Origin: Pseudoneurospora amorphoporcata
Lineage: Eukaryota > Ascomycota > Sordariomycetes > Sordariales > Sordariaceae
Direction: 5' to 3'
Length of the DNA: 64,000 bases
Assembly (NCBI GenBank): GCA_033297205.1
Contig: MU859116.1
Location: 1 to 64,000, forward strand
Shown: in pieces, positions 35,883-48,216 of the stretch
Layout of the letters: each line of letters starts with the position of its first letter
How positions within the stretch are numbered: the stretch's first letter is position 1
The notes under the pieces: generated by a model
The model's input: the letters and a program-made list of their open reading frames with translations, nothing else
Databases searched by the model: none
What the model was told of the DNA's origin: nothing
Program-made: the position numbers and the translations under genes

Positions 35883-36449
35883 ATGAAGGGCTGATCATGA
35901 GTTCATGGCTTGCTATTTGGTACCCTGGGAGTTAATGTGGGATGGCGTTTTTATCTGAGTTATGGTTGATGGGTGCGAGGCATCCACAAGAGGGTTCGAT
36001 GATACGAACAGTTTGGTTTCCCGTCCGGTCGTGATGTGAAGATACGCGGTTGATCGGTACCAACTAAGCAATGCGAAAAGGGATGAGCAAGCACGGAATG
36101 GATCAGAACCTCGAGATAGGGTTGGAGGTATGGTAAATGCTAACCTAATGCACTACGATAGTATGTAATCATTTGAGTTTGATCTTCAAGAGACATTCCC
36201 TCTGGAATTGGGCAATTTGGCACTCTCCTTCGTTAAGTGTGTAGTTAGTGGATGATTGAGACCTTTCGGTTTTGTCGGAGCCGACGAACCTGTGCGCTAC
36301 AGGACGGCTGCGCTGCTCATCACGCCATGGGCAGGGCACCGGTACTTTATATATCACATAGTGTAGATGGAAGGAAGGCATCACGAAATGAAGAGCTCAC
36401 ATTTACAGAAGGAAGGAGGGGCATTCACAAATGATGGAAAGCCGGTACC

Positions 36450-36811
36450 TGTTAGACCTGCAAATAACGATTCGAGGTATAACGATACCCTCGTCATAAC
36501 GATCTCATAACGATCAAAAGCTGGGAAACGGCTGCCAAGTGTATGGGAGCAACGATCAACCTGTAAATTACGATTTCGATTAGATTTCGAGAGCGAATTG
36601 CACCAAAATCGTTATTCTCAAAGGGTCCCGAGACAACCTGTGACAAGGTCTGACAGCTTGTGACGACCGGTAACAGACCCTTTTTGCATGCCAGTGGCCT
36701 TGTGATTGGCCAGAAGCCTATATTAGCCGGTCTTTGAATAACGATAACCCGTGTATTACGACCAAGACGCCTGGAACGGACCCGACCTGATCGTTATTTG
36801 CAGGTCTAACA
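36450..36811. mobile_element. MITE-like element with 22-bp terminal inverted repeats
   Basis: The left end TGTTAGACCTGCAAATAACG (36450 onward) is exactly inverted at the right end (to 36811); the match is 22 bp. The 362-bp element has no coding capacity. Subterminal motifs of ATAACGAT type recur on both strands (several between 36476 and 36520, others at 36608 and 36739). Size, ends and clustered subterminal repeats fit a miniature inverted-repeat transposable element whose transposase lies elsewhere. No clear target duplication is visible. Confidence 0.6.
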
Positions 36812-37620
36812 TAGCGCCGCCGGGCCATATTCCATCTCAACAACGAATCAAAGGCTCAGTGGTAGCTAGTAATGATGTCGTCAGTTCGATTCTGTCTGTG
36901 GGCAAGTTCCTTTACTTTTTGCCTCTCTTGTTTTTTTCCCCTTCTTCTTATTCTTATCAATTGCTTGTTCATGTTTGCTCAATTCTATGCACAAGCTCGA
37001 TCACTTCCGTGGTGAAGAATCCAGTTTCGTGTGAGATCCTTTGCACCGCAATACTCCATCTAATGGGTGTCGAGTTGTCTTCTGTCTAACTGAATCGCTT
37101 GCAGTTCGGGCCTCCAAACCACATCATCAAGGTAACACACAACACAGCCAGTCCCGGAAGAAAGACCAAGCCAGCCAAAGCCCAACGGTACACAAACTGT
37201 GGGGTATATAATATGACGAAACAGATCTTGTCCTACTCCCATTCCCGTAGATGGCAACGCCTTCTTCCCGTGTGCGAGCTGAGAAACGGGAAATGTACGT
37301 AAGTAAGTAAGTAATTAAGCCAAAGAGCTGGTTGGCTGGATGCTCGTAGCATCAGGTCTTGGAAATTGAGTGTGACGACCTGGTGAGGTGGATCTTGACG
37401 AGTACTTGACAATTAAAATGTGAAAAAGAATGAACATGATGCATGAACAGGAGGGAGCATGCAGACAGAGATCGGATTAGGACGCAGACATGCCGGCATA
37501 CGGTATTGAGAAAAAAGAGGGGAATTTCAAACCAAGGCTTGATTGGGTTTATTGACGAATAGGGTCCTGGGGCTGAAGCGTGGTGGTGGTTAAGGATGAA
37601 CGGAGGCTTTTGGGAATTTG

Positions 37621-37666
<46 letters not shown>

Positions 37667-37816
37667 CCCCCACAAAAAAAAAAAAAAAAATAGGGTGGGG
37701 GGGGGGGGGGGGGGAGTGAGTCAACTTTTTTAAATAAATGTGTTTCAAAATGACACACTGGGCNNNNNNNNNNGTGTTGTGGGTTTTTTTTTTTTTGGTT
37801 TTTTTTTTTTTTTTTG

Positions 37817-37873
<57 letters not shown>
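37621..37873. other. Assembly gap (N) inside homopolymer runs
   Basis: Ten N residues (37764-37773) mark a scaffold join. On either side are implausible runs: about 44 A, C7, more A, a long G run, T tracts and about 42 A. These look like low-quality read ends. Lengths and even the real sequence here should not be trusted. Confidence 0.9.
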
Positions 37874-37877
<4 letters not shown>

Positions 37878-38700
37878 AGCCACAAGAGATTAAGACGCTT
37901 CTTTCACATACAAAGGGAAGAGAGTTGTTCGCGTTGTCGGAGCGCTTAAAAGAGAGATATACCCCGGGGGAGAGTCTCAGGATAAAACAGCGACCTTGTT
38001 GCCATGCCCATGGGTAAGGTATGTCTGATGCTTAACTGAGGAATCCCTTCGCACAGCACACCCGACTACGGTGGTCACCGGCTCGGGTGAAGCAAATGGG
38101 ATATTCCCTGATCAGTTACCTCACCGACGGGAACTCAAACCCACGCCCGATCTGTAGCTGTAAGTAAGTCTGTAACTGAGGTGTTTCTCTGCCGTGAAAG
38201 TTGTGAGATGTTGCACCCAAACAAAACCCCTGTTGTTTACTTCTGATGCCTGGTCTCGGAATGGGGTACGGCACAGTCGTCCCAGCTTGAATTGTCTGCT
38301 AATTACTTGCAGTTGGGCACATTGGGTCTGGAGGCGATTTAAGCCCGGACGAGTGAGTAGAGGTAGGTACATTGAAGGGATTTGACGCCCACTTCGCACC
38401 CCAACCAACAACATCATCGCTTCAGTAAGGTAGTGAGCGGATTGAATAAAGCCTGTAAGAACTCGGGATAGGCGTCAAAGGCGTTGAAACTCCAGCGTAG
38501 ACTGTCTTCAGCCACTAGACTAAGCACTCGTCGACTACATCATCTTCTAACGAATCAAAATTGGTGGAAGAAAGGACTGGGCGTAAAATGGGTCTAAAAC
38601 CCCCGCGTAAACATTGAGCCTTCAGTCCTAGCTAGGTCCAAGGCCCTCGCCACCTAGAGGTATCTTCCTCGACCCCAGCACGTAAAGTACATGTATGGTA

Positions 38701-38784
38701 GAAGAGAAGAGAAGAGAAGAGAAGAGAAGAGAAGAGAAGAGAAGAGAAGAGAAGAGAAGAGAAGAGAAGAGAAGAGAAGAGAAG
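38701..38784. repeat. (GAAGA)n microsatellite
   Basis: About 16 near-perfect GAAGA units, roughly 630 bp before the lectin start codon. Confidence 0.9.
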
Positions 38785-39123
38785 TATGTGTGTTCATTCC
38801 AGTTTCCAACTGCAAATCATCGGAGACAGTAAGGTAGAGAGGCCAGCCAGGCCATGCTCCGACTCTGCTTCGGGACGACTGAGGGGGAAATGTCTGGTGA
38901 TACGTTCCATCTCCACCTCTGCGACCCGAAACATGGTGACTCTGGAAGAAGGAAGCGGGCTTTCGAATCGTGTAATGCAAACCCTTTCAGCTGAGACACA
39001 TGCATGAAGGCGACGACGAGAATGACGGGAGGGCAGGAAAGTGAGTAGGTGAGAGTGGAGAGTTGAGGGGAAGAGGGAGAAAGGGGGAGGGGGAGGGAGA
39101 GTGATGAGGTGGTGGGAGTCGAG

Positions 39124-39130
39124 TATAAAA
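39124..39130 (+). promoter_or_regulatory. TATA box of the lectin gene
   Basis: TATAAAA lies 289 bp before the ATG; the leader that follows is C/T-rich. A strong TATA box suits a gene with high, stage-specific expression. Confidence 0.5.
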
Positions 39131-39412
39131 AGAGGCTGCCTTTCCCTCCTGAGAGTTGAAGCAGAATATCATCAGAGTCATCAACTCAAGCCAGACAAGA
39201 TACCTGAATCACTTCTTTCAAAGCCACTCAAGGTTAGCCTTAACCACTCTCCCATCTTCAACATCCCTCCCTCTTTCGCCCGCTCCCCTCCTTCCTCCCT
39301 CCTCCTCCTCCTCCTTCTCCTCAGTCCATCCGTCCCATATCATCCAGCTAACACCCCCATCCCCTTCCAGCTTATCCAGCAACTCAACCACCAAAACCAA
39401 CCAACCGCCAAA

Positions 39413-39844
39413 ATGCTCTACACCCTCCACCTCCGTCTCATCAACGACACCTCCGACCCCCTCACCCTCGTCGAACAAACCAGCTGGTGGGGCAAAAACA
39501 CCATCTGGTCCCAAACCCCTTCCACGGGGGTCTACGTCCTCTCCATGGCGAATTCCGGTTCCTCCGGTATGCTGCGCTTCCAGACCAGCAAGGGCGACTT
39601 CTTCGCCATCGCCGCGGGCGTGCACAACTACAAGCGGTGGTGCGACGTTCTTGTCGACACTGGTGATGAAGAGCCCTTGACCAAGTTGCATCCCAAGTAC
39701 TACGATGATAAGGATCCCAAGTACCAGGCTCTGTGGGCGCAGGCGAGCGAGGTGGAGGCGGAGAGCAAGAGTGGGAAGACTGTTAGGGTCAAGTTTTATC
39801 AGCCCGAGGGGAATGTGTTGAGGGCTACGATTGAGTATGTTTGA
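39413..39844 (+). CDS. tap1: Fruit-body lectin (TAP1-like)
   Basis: Intronless, 143 residues, the full length of the FB_lectin family (Agaricus bisporus lectin). The family's central block is clear: SGSSGMLRFQTSKGDFFAIA followed by GVHNYKRWCDVL, which holds the carbohydrate-binding Asn and Arg region, and LHPKYYDDKDP. There is no signal peptide, as usual for this lectin family; it is cytosolic or released by an unconventional route. In Sordaria macrospora the related tap1 gene is strongly induced in fruiting bodies yet dispensable. The symbol rests on family and organism, not on a direct alignment. Codons are strongly C-biased. Relatives bind the T-antigen disaccharide or GlcNAc ends. Confidence 0.88.
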   Translation: MLYTLHLRLINDTSDPLTLVEQTSWWGKNTIWSQTPSTGVYVLSMANSGSSGMLRFQTSKGDFFAIAAGVHNYKRWCDVLVDTGDEEPLTKLHPKYYDDKDPKYQALWAQASEVEAESKSGKTVRVKFYQPEGNVLRATIEYV

Positions 39845-40352
39845 GTACACTCTGTGTGAGTGTCAGTATGAGTGCGAGTGTGAGTGGTTGGGTGGTGAGA
39901 CAGGGAGTAGGGGGAGGAGGGTAGGTCGTGGAGGATGAACAGCTTCATCAAGGGGGGGGAAAGAGAGACGGGGACACGGACACGGAGGACGATGGAACAC
40001 AAGGTGTGAAGAATAGCCAACGGCATTACGCTCATTTATTGGCTTTTGAGAAGCTCTGAAGCATCATAGGTATCTTGGACGCTCGTTCAAATAGCTGTCA
40101 TCTTTGAAAACATAACCCAAACATCAATCCTTGCTTTCCCCCAGCTTTTGGTCCCTCTATATCCCATATAAACAAGTGTCAGCCTTTGTTCCTAGGCATG
40201 AACATAATTAAACTCTTGAATGGCATCTGTAAATCATCATGTCTTTAATGTCATCGCTCATGCGGCTCGAAATCATTTGGCCAAATTAACACCTGTACCC
40301 CGGTCCGTGCTATGCAAATCATACAACTCCCTCAACTCCTCAACGTCAACTC
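39845..40352. other. Convergent intergenic region, lectin and importin genes
   Basis: 508 bp of 3' flanking sequence of two converging genes; nothing else seen. Confidence 0.45.
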
Positions 40353-43300
40353 TTAGAGGATGCCAGCAAGCTTCAACGCATTAGGGTTGGCAGCAAAGAG
40401 GGCCTGGTTGGCGCTGTAGAGGTTGTGGACGAGCTTCTTCACAAGCTCACGAGTCTCGTCGCTGAGCTGATCTTCAGGAGGGCTGAGGACAGACTCGAGG
40501 ACAGGGATGACCTTGTGAGTGAGAGAGTTGATGGTGGGCTCGCCCTGCTCGTAGAGCTTGTAGATGCACTGGTAGACGGGAGTGTTCTCCTCGTAGTCCT
40601 CCTTCAAGGGCAGGAGATCGACCAAGGCGGGAAGGACCTGGGCAAGAGGAACACGGTCGGGGTGGGCAAGGATCATGCGGCACAGGCAGCCAGAGGCGTT
40701 GTCCTTGATACGAGCCTCGGGGATCTGCAGCATGGGAGCCAGCTTGTGGAGGATGGTCTCGTATTGGGGGAGGTAGGTGTTGCTGTCGGTGGAGTGGAGG
40801 ATGAGCTGGCCGGTAGCGTAAGCAGCGTTGCTCTTGGTCTCGTTATCGGTATCAGAGAGACGCTTGAGGAGCAAGTGCATAAGCTTGCCGGTGTAGGGGG
40901 TGACGGTGGCACCCATGTTGGCAGCGCACTCAGCGATCACACCAACACCGGTGGAGCGCTCGAGGTTCTCGGCCTCGGAGGAGGCGAACTTCAAGATGGG
41001 CTTCTCGAAGATCTTCCAGAGCTCAGAGAAGGCGGGGCCAAGAGCAACGGCAAGGCCAATAACGACATCAAGGGCAGTGTCGATAACAAGCCAGTCGTAC
41101 TCGGAAGAGCCCTCAACCTCCTGCTCCTCATCCTCGTCACCAAGATCCTGCTGGCAAGGGTGAGAGCGGGTGATGATGGTGCTGAGGATGCTGATGGTCT
41201 CCTTCATGAACTCGCCCTGGGCAAGAATGGCAGGACCGCAGGCCTTGAGGGTGGCGGCAACGTTGCGGTTGACCTCGGTAACGACAGCACTTTTCAACAG
41301 TTAGCTTCATGCTGCAAAAGTTGATTGATCAAACAAGGTAGGTTATGATGTTTATGTCAGGAGTAGATGTAGCGTGTTCTCAGCATCGACATTTAATGCC
41401 TCTGAGTGAGCTGGGTTTAACGCGAAGGTGCTCATCATTCGAATATCGAAAAGGAAAAGGGGAAAGAAATGTACGTACCGATCCATCTCCTCCAACCACA
41501 CCTTGAGGGTGGCGCTGGTGACAATCTCGCCAAGCTTGACAAGAGTGACAGTGGGCTGGGTCTTGAGGGGAAGACCAGGCTCCCAGTTGGAGCCAGTCTC
41601 CTCCTCCATAAGCTGCCAGACGCGGGCATACGCGCGCCACAAAGTAGCGATAGCAGCCTTGCGACAGCCCTCGTAGGGGTGCTCAAGGAGAGGGGAGATC
41701 ATCTCGACGGCCTTCTCAAGGTACTCCGCGATCTCCTTACCAGAGCAAGAGTGGGTGATGATATCGCCCATGATCTCGATGGCAACCTCCTTCTCGAAAG
41801 CCTCGGGGGAGATGCCAATGTCCTCCCAATCCTCACCCTCCTCGTCGTCCATGATGTCCTCCTCATCGTTGGCCTTGACCTTGAGGCGCTTGCCACCGGT
41901 GATGATCTCCTCATCAGTGCCGGCAATGGCACGCTCAGCCTCAGAGAGCTCAAGGTTGATCTCCTCCTCCTCAAGCTCAAGGCTGTGAAACAAGCCCTTG
42001 AAGACACCGGGAAGGAAGGGAGAGAAGTCCTTCTCATAGACCTTGGAGAGGCAGCTCCAGAGAATGAAAGAGGACTCGCGCAGTCTGGTGCTATCGAGAT
42101 GCAGGGCCTCCTCGCTGGACTTCATGAGGGGAAGGACGTAGGGCTGGAAGGTCTGGGCACCGACGGCAGTGGCGATGCGACCGACGGAGTCGCAAACACC
42201 GCTGCGAAGGGCAAGGTCATCCTCAGTCTCCTTGATTGTAAGGTAAGCACCGAGAGCGTGCATGATGTTGTCGAAGTAGGGCTTGAACTCCTCGCCGAGA
42301 GCCTCGGCAATGGCACCGATAGCGCCGGAAGCAGCAACCTTGACTTTGTAATCCTCGTGGCCGATAAGAGCGCCGATGTTGGCGACGAGCTCGCCAGCAT
42401 ACTGCTTCATGAACTCGGCATCGAGACCATCGGACATGGAGTCGAGAGCACCGCATACGGAACGGATGATCTCAACGCTCCTCTTGGCCACGGTGGCATC
42501 GGTGGTGGCGGCCATGGAAGCCTGGAGGTTCTTGACAAGAGCAGTCATGATGGGCTCATTGTAGGGAGAAAGCTCAGAGGCAATGTCATCCGCAAGGCGG
42601 GACAGACCGACAAGAGCGGCGTGTCTGACACCGACGTCCTGGTCGTTGAGCAGGGTGATGACGTGGGGCATGATGGACTTGATCTGGTTGGCGATGAAGT
42701 CGGGAGCACCCTCGACGACGGTGCCGAGAGCCAGAATACCGGCCTTTCTGTAGCCAGCCTCGGGGTTGGTGGCGAACTTGGGGAAGGCGTTGAGGAGGGG
42801 AACGATAACCTGGCGAGGAGGAAGGTCGCTGGCAAGCTGATCGAGCAGCATGAGAGCGGAACGGGCGGGGCTCATATCATCCTCATCCTCATCGTCGTCA
42901 ATCTCGGTAAGGATGACCATGCTCTTGATGGTGAGCTCCTCACCAATGTCGCGCATGCCCTGGATCTTCATGCGCCTGTAACGGACAGTCTGGGCGAGGA
43001 AAGCAAGGGCCTGAGCGCGGACCTCATCCTCAGCCTGGGGGTTGCCGCCGAGATCAATCATCAGCTTGACAAGGTCCTTGAGGTACTTGCCGAGCAGCGA
43101 AGACTCGCAAGCCAAAAACTGCTGGAAGACGTCGAAAGCCTGGGCGATCTTCTCATCATCGCCAGACTCGACGACGTACTTGAGAACGTCGACCATGGCA
43201 GGGACGAGGGTCTGAAGGGCACTGACGGCCTCGGGATCCTCCTCGGGATCGAACATGAGGAGGCAGGCGCCAATGGACATCATGGTGTTGATGCGGACAT

Positions 43301-43914
43301 CGGCGCTCTGGGGGTCGCGGAGAGTGTGGTGGAAGATCTCGAGGAGCTTGCGGAGGTCCTCGAAGGCGGTGGGGTTGGCCTCGATCAAGCTGAAGATGAT
43401 GTAGGTACCAACTTCACGCTGGTTGACATTGGCGTTGGTAGCCAAGTTCATGGCAATGTCGCGGAGATCGTCCCACTCGCCCTCCTCGAAGTCAAAGCAG
43501 GCGATAACCGCGATGAGACGGGAAGCGGTATGGCGGCACTTGGGGTTCTGCTCCTTGAGAGTGGCCTCGAGGAGGACCTGGCGGACCTGGACCTTCTGGG
43601 CCTTGGGGATCTTGGACCAGTGCTTGGTGACGAGTCTGGCAGCCTGGACGGCGGCTAATTGCCTGACGCCGAGATCATCGTGTGTCGCGAAAACTTCAAT
43701 GAGGAGAAGAAGGCATTGGGGGTGAACATAGTAGTTCTTTTGGAGCTCAGCCGTGATGGCCTTGACCCTCTGGGTATCGGCTGGAGAGGAGGAGTTAGTT
43801 TCAATTTTGCGTCTTTGTTTTGTCGCAGACAGTGTCGCCGACGAGGGGAAAGCGTGGAAAATGCTTACGAATCTGCGACTCCTTGAGGAGCGCGGCAAGC
43901 GTTTGCTTGTCCAT
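40353..43914 (-). CDS. kap123: Importin beta-4 subunit (Kap123-type karyopherin)
   Basis: Nuclear import receptor for ribosomal proteins and histones H3/H4. Exons 43914-43869, 43780-41479 and 41289-40353 give 1094 residues, the size of yeast Kap123 (1113). The first exon encodes only MDKQTLAALLKESQI; the splice then yields PDTQRVKAITAELQK. HEAT-repeat helices run through the whole protein, e.g. VGVRHAALVGLSRLADDIAS and DDLALRSGVCDSVGRIATAV. Two acidic loops are seen: ITEIDDDEDEDDMSP (near residue 360) and DEEDIMDDEEGEDWEDIG (near 700), which in the family contact cargo. The start at 43914 was chosen over the upstream frame because it gives the family N-terminus. Codon bias is strong, and the antisense strand carries a 729-codon open frame as a by-product. 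Confidence 0.93.
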
Positions 43915-45238
43915 GGCACTTCAAGGAAATGTGAACAGAAGGGGTATCAAAAAAGAAAAAAAAAAAAGAGAAAGATAAACAAACAGAGAGAGAGAGAGAG
44001 AGAAAAAAAAAAAAGGAAAAGGGAAAAGAGAAGAACAAGATCCCGTCGGGCACACCACGGAGGGGATAGCAAGGGTATTTGAAGAGGGAGGGGCACAGTA
44101 CTGCAGTGAAGAGACTGGAGGCGAAGATGGGATGGAAAGAGGAAAGAGCAGACCCCGGGGAGAAGCTGAAGGTGTCGTGAAGAATGGAAAGAAAAGAAAA
44201 AATTGGATTTTGATTTAATTCCACTGTGGAATCGCGCTGATAAGAGATTAGAAATTTTGCTGCGGGGCAAGGGTTGCAGCTGAGGAACTTCGGCACGGTA
44301 GCAGCCTGGGCGCTACCACCATCACGGCAACTGCTCTACTTTATCATGCGTGTGCAGTGCCTGTGAATCGAGGGGTAAACTCTAGGTACCTAGGTACCTT
44401 ACCTTAGGTACATACCTTAGGTACAGGCACTGGTAGGACAACGGAAGAATATCCAGTCGCGAAGTGAAGCTAACGGATCAAAAATAAATGATATTGTATA
44501 TAAAAAAGAGATACCCTTATTTTTTGTGAGCTTTCAACGAGCTTTTGTTCCTCATTCTGTGTTGTGTGACGGCGACTTGCTGTCGCAGATGTCCAATACG
44601 ACATCCCGTTATTTTTGTCCGGTGCATTCTGCTAGTCTTCACCGCCCTTTTTATCATGGCTTACGCGTTTGCCTGCCGGCAATTGTCCCAATCAATCAAC
44701 TCGTCTCTCTCGTCATCGACATCACCACGGAGAGTTGGGCAGCTCGTGATATCTAAACCGCACTGGCTCTTTTGATTAAAGAACAAAGTACAGTAGGCTA
44801 TACTACTAACGTAGCTCGTCCACTGCTCGCTTTAAGAACCACACGGTCAAGACCAACGTGTCAGCTGTTTGCAGCTTGCGCTGATGCGGGCGGGATTACC
44901 AGCTACGAAATAGCTGTCGAGGTCGCTGAGGTGAGATTGACGTTCATGTTCTTCTTAGCTGGCTCTGATCTCCCATGTCCTTCATCTCCACAAGTCTATA
45001 TACATTATCCCGCCTCTTTCCATACGAATCCAACCAAGTATTTACAGGACAAAGGAGATGTTAAACCGCCAAACGCCGCCATTCTAACATCCCGCTGAAC
45101 GAACAGACATCAATCAGCTGCTTTCCCATTATGACAAAAGAAACCCTAACGACCGTCTATAATCGCCAACATACACGGATTTCAATAACCAAAAATCTTC
45201 AACCAAGCTCCCTCAACTAGCTCGCTCATGACCTTCTC
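43915..45238. other. Intergenic region with simple repeats
   Basis: Holds the leader and promoter of the importin gene (with (GA)n and A/G tracts at 43955-44030), a cluster of GGTACCTAGGTACC-type motifs at 44383-44425, and about 800 bp where I see no gene. Confidence 0.5.
44383..44425. repeat. Cluster of TAGGTACC palindromic motifs
   Basis: Overlapping copies of CTAGGTACC and CCTTAGGTAC on both strands. Similar TACC-rich runs occur at 51585-51602. Such motifs are common in Neurospora-type intergenic DNA; no function is evident. Confidence 0.6.
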
Positions 45239-46465
45239 TCATCTGCGCAACGGAGTATATGAGCTCACGTCATCCGACGGCGTCTGGCGGTGGTGCTTAC
45301 CCTGGCCCAACATCAAACTGTTACCCCTGCCCGGCTCCTCCCCTCGCGAGTGGTGAGAATCATACGCCTTCAGGTTGCCGCTAGGAAGGGGACTCGGACT
45401 CGGACTTGTCTGTCCACCGTCACCATACGAAGTCATGGTGTACCCCTCCAAATCAACTGCCGACCTTATACCAACCTGCTTATACCCAACCAGAATCCTG
45501 CTGGGGTGATACCACAAGAAGGCAGCACTGACAATAACCATGAGCATGCCGTCCAAAACCAGCAGATACACCTCTTTCTCCAACAATACGGAGTCCCAGC
45601 CCAGGGCATACTCGACCATGCGGAATAGCGAGCGGATCATGATGAGCGACGAAGTTACGTACAGCGCCCAGAGGAACTGGCGCCAGGGGACGGTGACCGA
45701 GTAAGATTTGGGCGTCGGCTTGGCCGCGATGCGCACGTGAAACAGAATGGTGGTGATGATGAAGAGTCCGAAGAAGACGACTTGGATGCCCAAGCCGGCG
45801 AGCACGACGTTGTTGCCCATGTCTTGGTCTTTGGCTGTGGAAGCTTTGGCGAGGATACCGCCGCCTATCAATCCAGGACGAGTTTGTTAGCATGCTGACT
45901 GACCGGCTGATCACAGAAAAACGAAATGAGAGGGGACGGGGTTGTAAACATACCAGCACCCTGCGCCAAAAACGACAAGACGTCACCCAACACGAAAATC
46001 TTGGTCAACCAGTTCACCCTGATGACCGAGTACGCCTCCGCTTCCAGCATGCGAATGAGTCGGCCGAGAATCATGTAAATTGACGCAGCATAGAGGGCGG
46101 GGCCCAAGAGAATTAGGAGAGACTGGATGATGTACGGCGTCAAGGTCCAGTTTGGTGTTTCGCCGGCGGCGATGATACGCCCAATATAACCGACTGCTTC
46201 GACTGTTGTTTTGGGTCATTGGCGGTTAGCGAACTGCAAGCGTCGGGTAGGGTAGAGGGTTCAACGGGGGATGGAGATAAAACGTACAGAGACATCCCAG
46301 CACAAACGGGATGAAGTACCACGTCCTATTCCTAACAAGCAAGAACGTGTGGCCAACGGCGATGATGCCGAACAAGGCGACGAAGACGGCATTGGCTGCT
46401 AGGGACGGGTCATATTTGAAGAACTCAAACTTTTGCGTTTCTGAGCCGGTGTTTGTGTCTGACAT
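45239..46465 (-). CDS. RTA1-family seven-helix membrane protein
   Basis: Member of the fungal RTA1-like family (Rta1, Rsb1), linked to lipid translocation and resistance to toxic lipids or azoles in yeast. Exons 46465-46288, 46202-45954 and 45864-45239 give 350 residues. Family motifs: FEAVGYIGRIIA after the first splice, LLILLGPALYAASIYMILGR, and IFVLGDVLSFLAQGAGGGIL, which is completed across the second intron. SSLIMIRSLFRMVEYALGWD and a C-terminal helix (LDGMLMVIVSAAFLWYHPSR) also match. The last 75 residues are polar, Ser/Gly-rich and probably cytosolic. Which lipid or stress it serves cannot be told. Confidence 0.92.
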
Positions 46466-48216
46466 GGTTGCGAGCTTTCAGCTTTTAGGGATGAGATTGT
46501 GGTTGAAGAGCTTGCTAGACCGACCGGGAAAAGAGGCCGAGAAAAGAGGCGGAAGCAAAGAGGGACAAGAAAACAAAAAATTGCTGTCGGGTTACTGGTG
46601 TTGGTGTTGATGATGATGGGAACGATATCACCAAGAACTGGTGGCGGTTGAAGAGATATATGTAACTTCTGTCTTCGAGTGGGAATGGAAAACCACAACC
46701 CCCTGCGAGGAAACCGAAGCAAGCGCTAGCAACAAAGAACCGCTTCCAGAAGCATAGAGGTAAAAGAGTAAGAAAGATGGATCCCTAAACGCGTAAGCAT
46801 AATCTATCATCCAGACAGTTCACAGCCTCAACTCTCAACCGCTACTTCGTCCAAACCAAACCACATTGCGGAATATCTCCGCCGCCGCGCATAGCGAATC
46901 TGCCATTCGACACCCGCTATCACTACCCTACATTTTCCTGCCTGGACAGCCTAGTACCCTACCAACGACCATGCTGCAGAACTTGCAGAGTGATGAGACA
47001 AGCTTAACAAGTGGAAGCTTAAAAGCAGGAAGCGGGCCGTTTGGACCGCATGTATTTGAAGATCTACGCCACACAGTCTCGAAAGTCTATACGCGCATAG
47101 CTTCTCTAGCCAACCCCCTTAACAACATGCCCTACTTTCCCGCCCTATATCCTGTTAGTGGCCCGCTCGACTGAGAAGACTGGCTGGCCAAAGCTCCTCG
47201 GTTTCCGCCGAACGGGCTATACGCGTATTCCGAATTTCCAGGGGTATGTACATACTCCCATCCTCGGATCTTTCCGATGAATCCGATCTGGCGGTTGGTA
47301 ATTTGACCCGTACGCTGAGGCTGAGTGATGTGATGTTCGAACGAAGAAAGGGCAACGAAACCCAATGAGTTAAAGGCTTGGCGCGGAGTCGTATACGCGT
47401 ATACGATAAGCGACGAAACGGGGGGATAAGGAATTTGGGACAGGGTCCAGGCTCTAGACTTGGGAGTCTAGGCCGTATTCCGCTTCATCTTATTAATGAC
47501 GGAAACAAGCAACAACAACTTCCATCAATGGCCAACCGCTTTCAGTGGCAAACATATCTTTACCTTACCTACCCACACGCTTCCACGCTGCCACGCGACC
47601 TTTAACTCCGCCTCGGTCGGTGACATGAGATGAGATCAGATTGCGAAAGCTCCACTGCCACTGCCTCTGCGGAGCTCATGTTGCAGACACGACGATGAAC
47701 CCGACGATAAGATCTGACTATGAAAGACCGAGGAGCGGAGGACCTCGATCGCAGACACGTGGCCAGGATGGATGATGCAATGCAGATGCTATCAACTGAG
47801 ACTTGAGAGGAAAGAGTCTGTCTGAAATTCCATATTACATGACGACTGACTGGCTTGATTCAAGATCCTCGGTCTAGTTGTTCCGAAGCGAACTGACACC
47901 CCAAGGCCAAACGGCAAGTTCCACCTGCCTGCTATCTCTCTATGCTATAACTGCTCTCATTATTCATTATCCTTCTTCTAGGTCTAGTAAAAATGGCAAG
48001 TAAGTTACTTTGTGTCGCAGTCGTATCCGAAACCGGTTGATGATATCCGCGTATGTCTTTGGGAAAAATAATAGAACCAGCTATCATACCCCCTCTACCC
48101 CTTTCTTTCCCTTTTTTATCCTCCTATAAGATCTTATTACTCACTGCCACTTCAGCTCAGTCTAGACTCTGCGTACCCGAAACTTCAACACAATCGGCCG
48201 GGATCAACGAGCAAAA
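46466..48216. other. Intergenic region
   Basis: About 1.75 kb without a supported gene. An ATGGCA followed at once by a GTAAGTTAC donor (47994 onward) could start a plus-strand transcript, but no downstream coding exon is convincing. Confidence 0.45.

Larger units (their letters stand above)
35883..39412. other. Gene-free region with repeats and an assembly gap
   Basis: About 3.5 kb without a supported gene. It contains a terminally inverted element (36450-36811), homopolymer blocks with an N gap (37621-37873), a (GAAGA)n microsatellite (38701-38784), and the promoter and leader of the lectin gene. Confidence 0.5.

Noticed and set aside
37600..37883. Phe-rich and Lys-rich open frames at the N gap
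   Set aside because: Translations of artefactual homopolymers.
38050..38160. Possible dispersed 5S rRNA or tRNA gene suggested by GGTGGTCACCGGCTCGGG and a GGGAACTCAAACCC motif
   Set aside because: The rest of the expected 5S sequence and a tRNA cloverleaf could not be found.
40425..41324. 299-codon plus-strand open frame over the importin 3' exon
   Set aside because: Antisense shadow of a conserved coding exon.
41469..43658. 729-codon open frame on the plus strand, antisense to importin beta-4
   Set aside because: Its composition (Leu, Gly, Asp, Val-rich, repetitive) is the shadow of strongly biased codons on the minus strand; the minus frame has clear HEAT repeats and family motifs.
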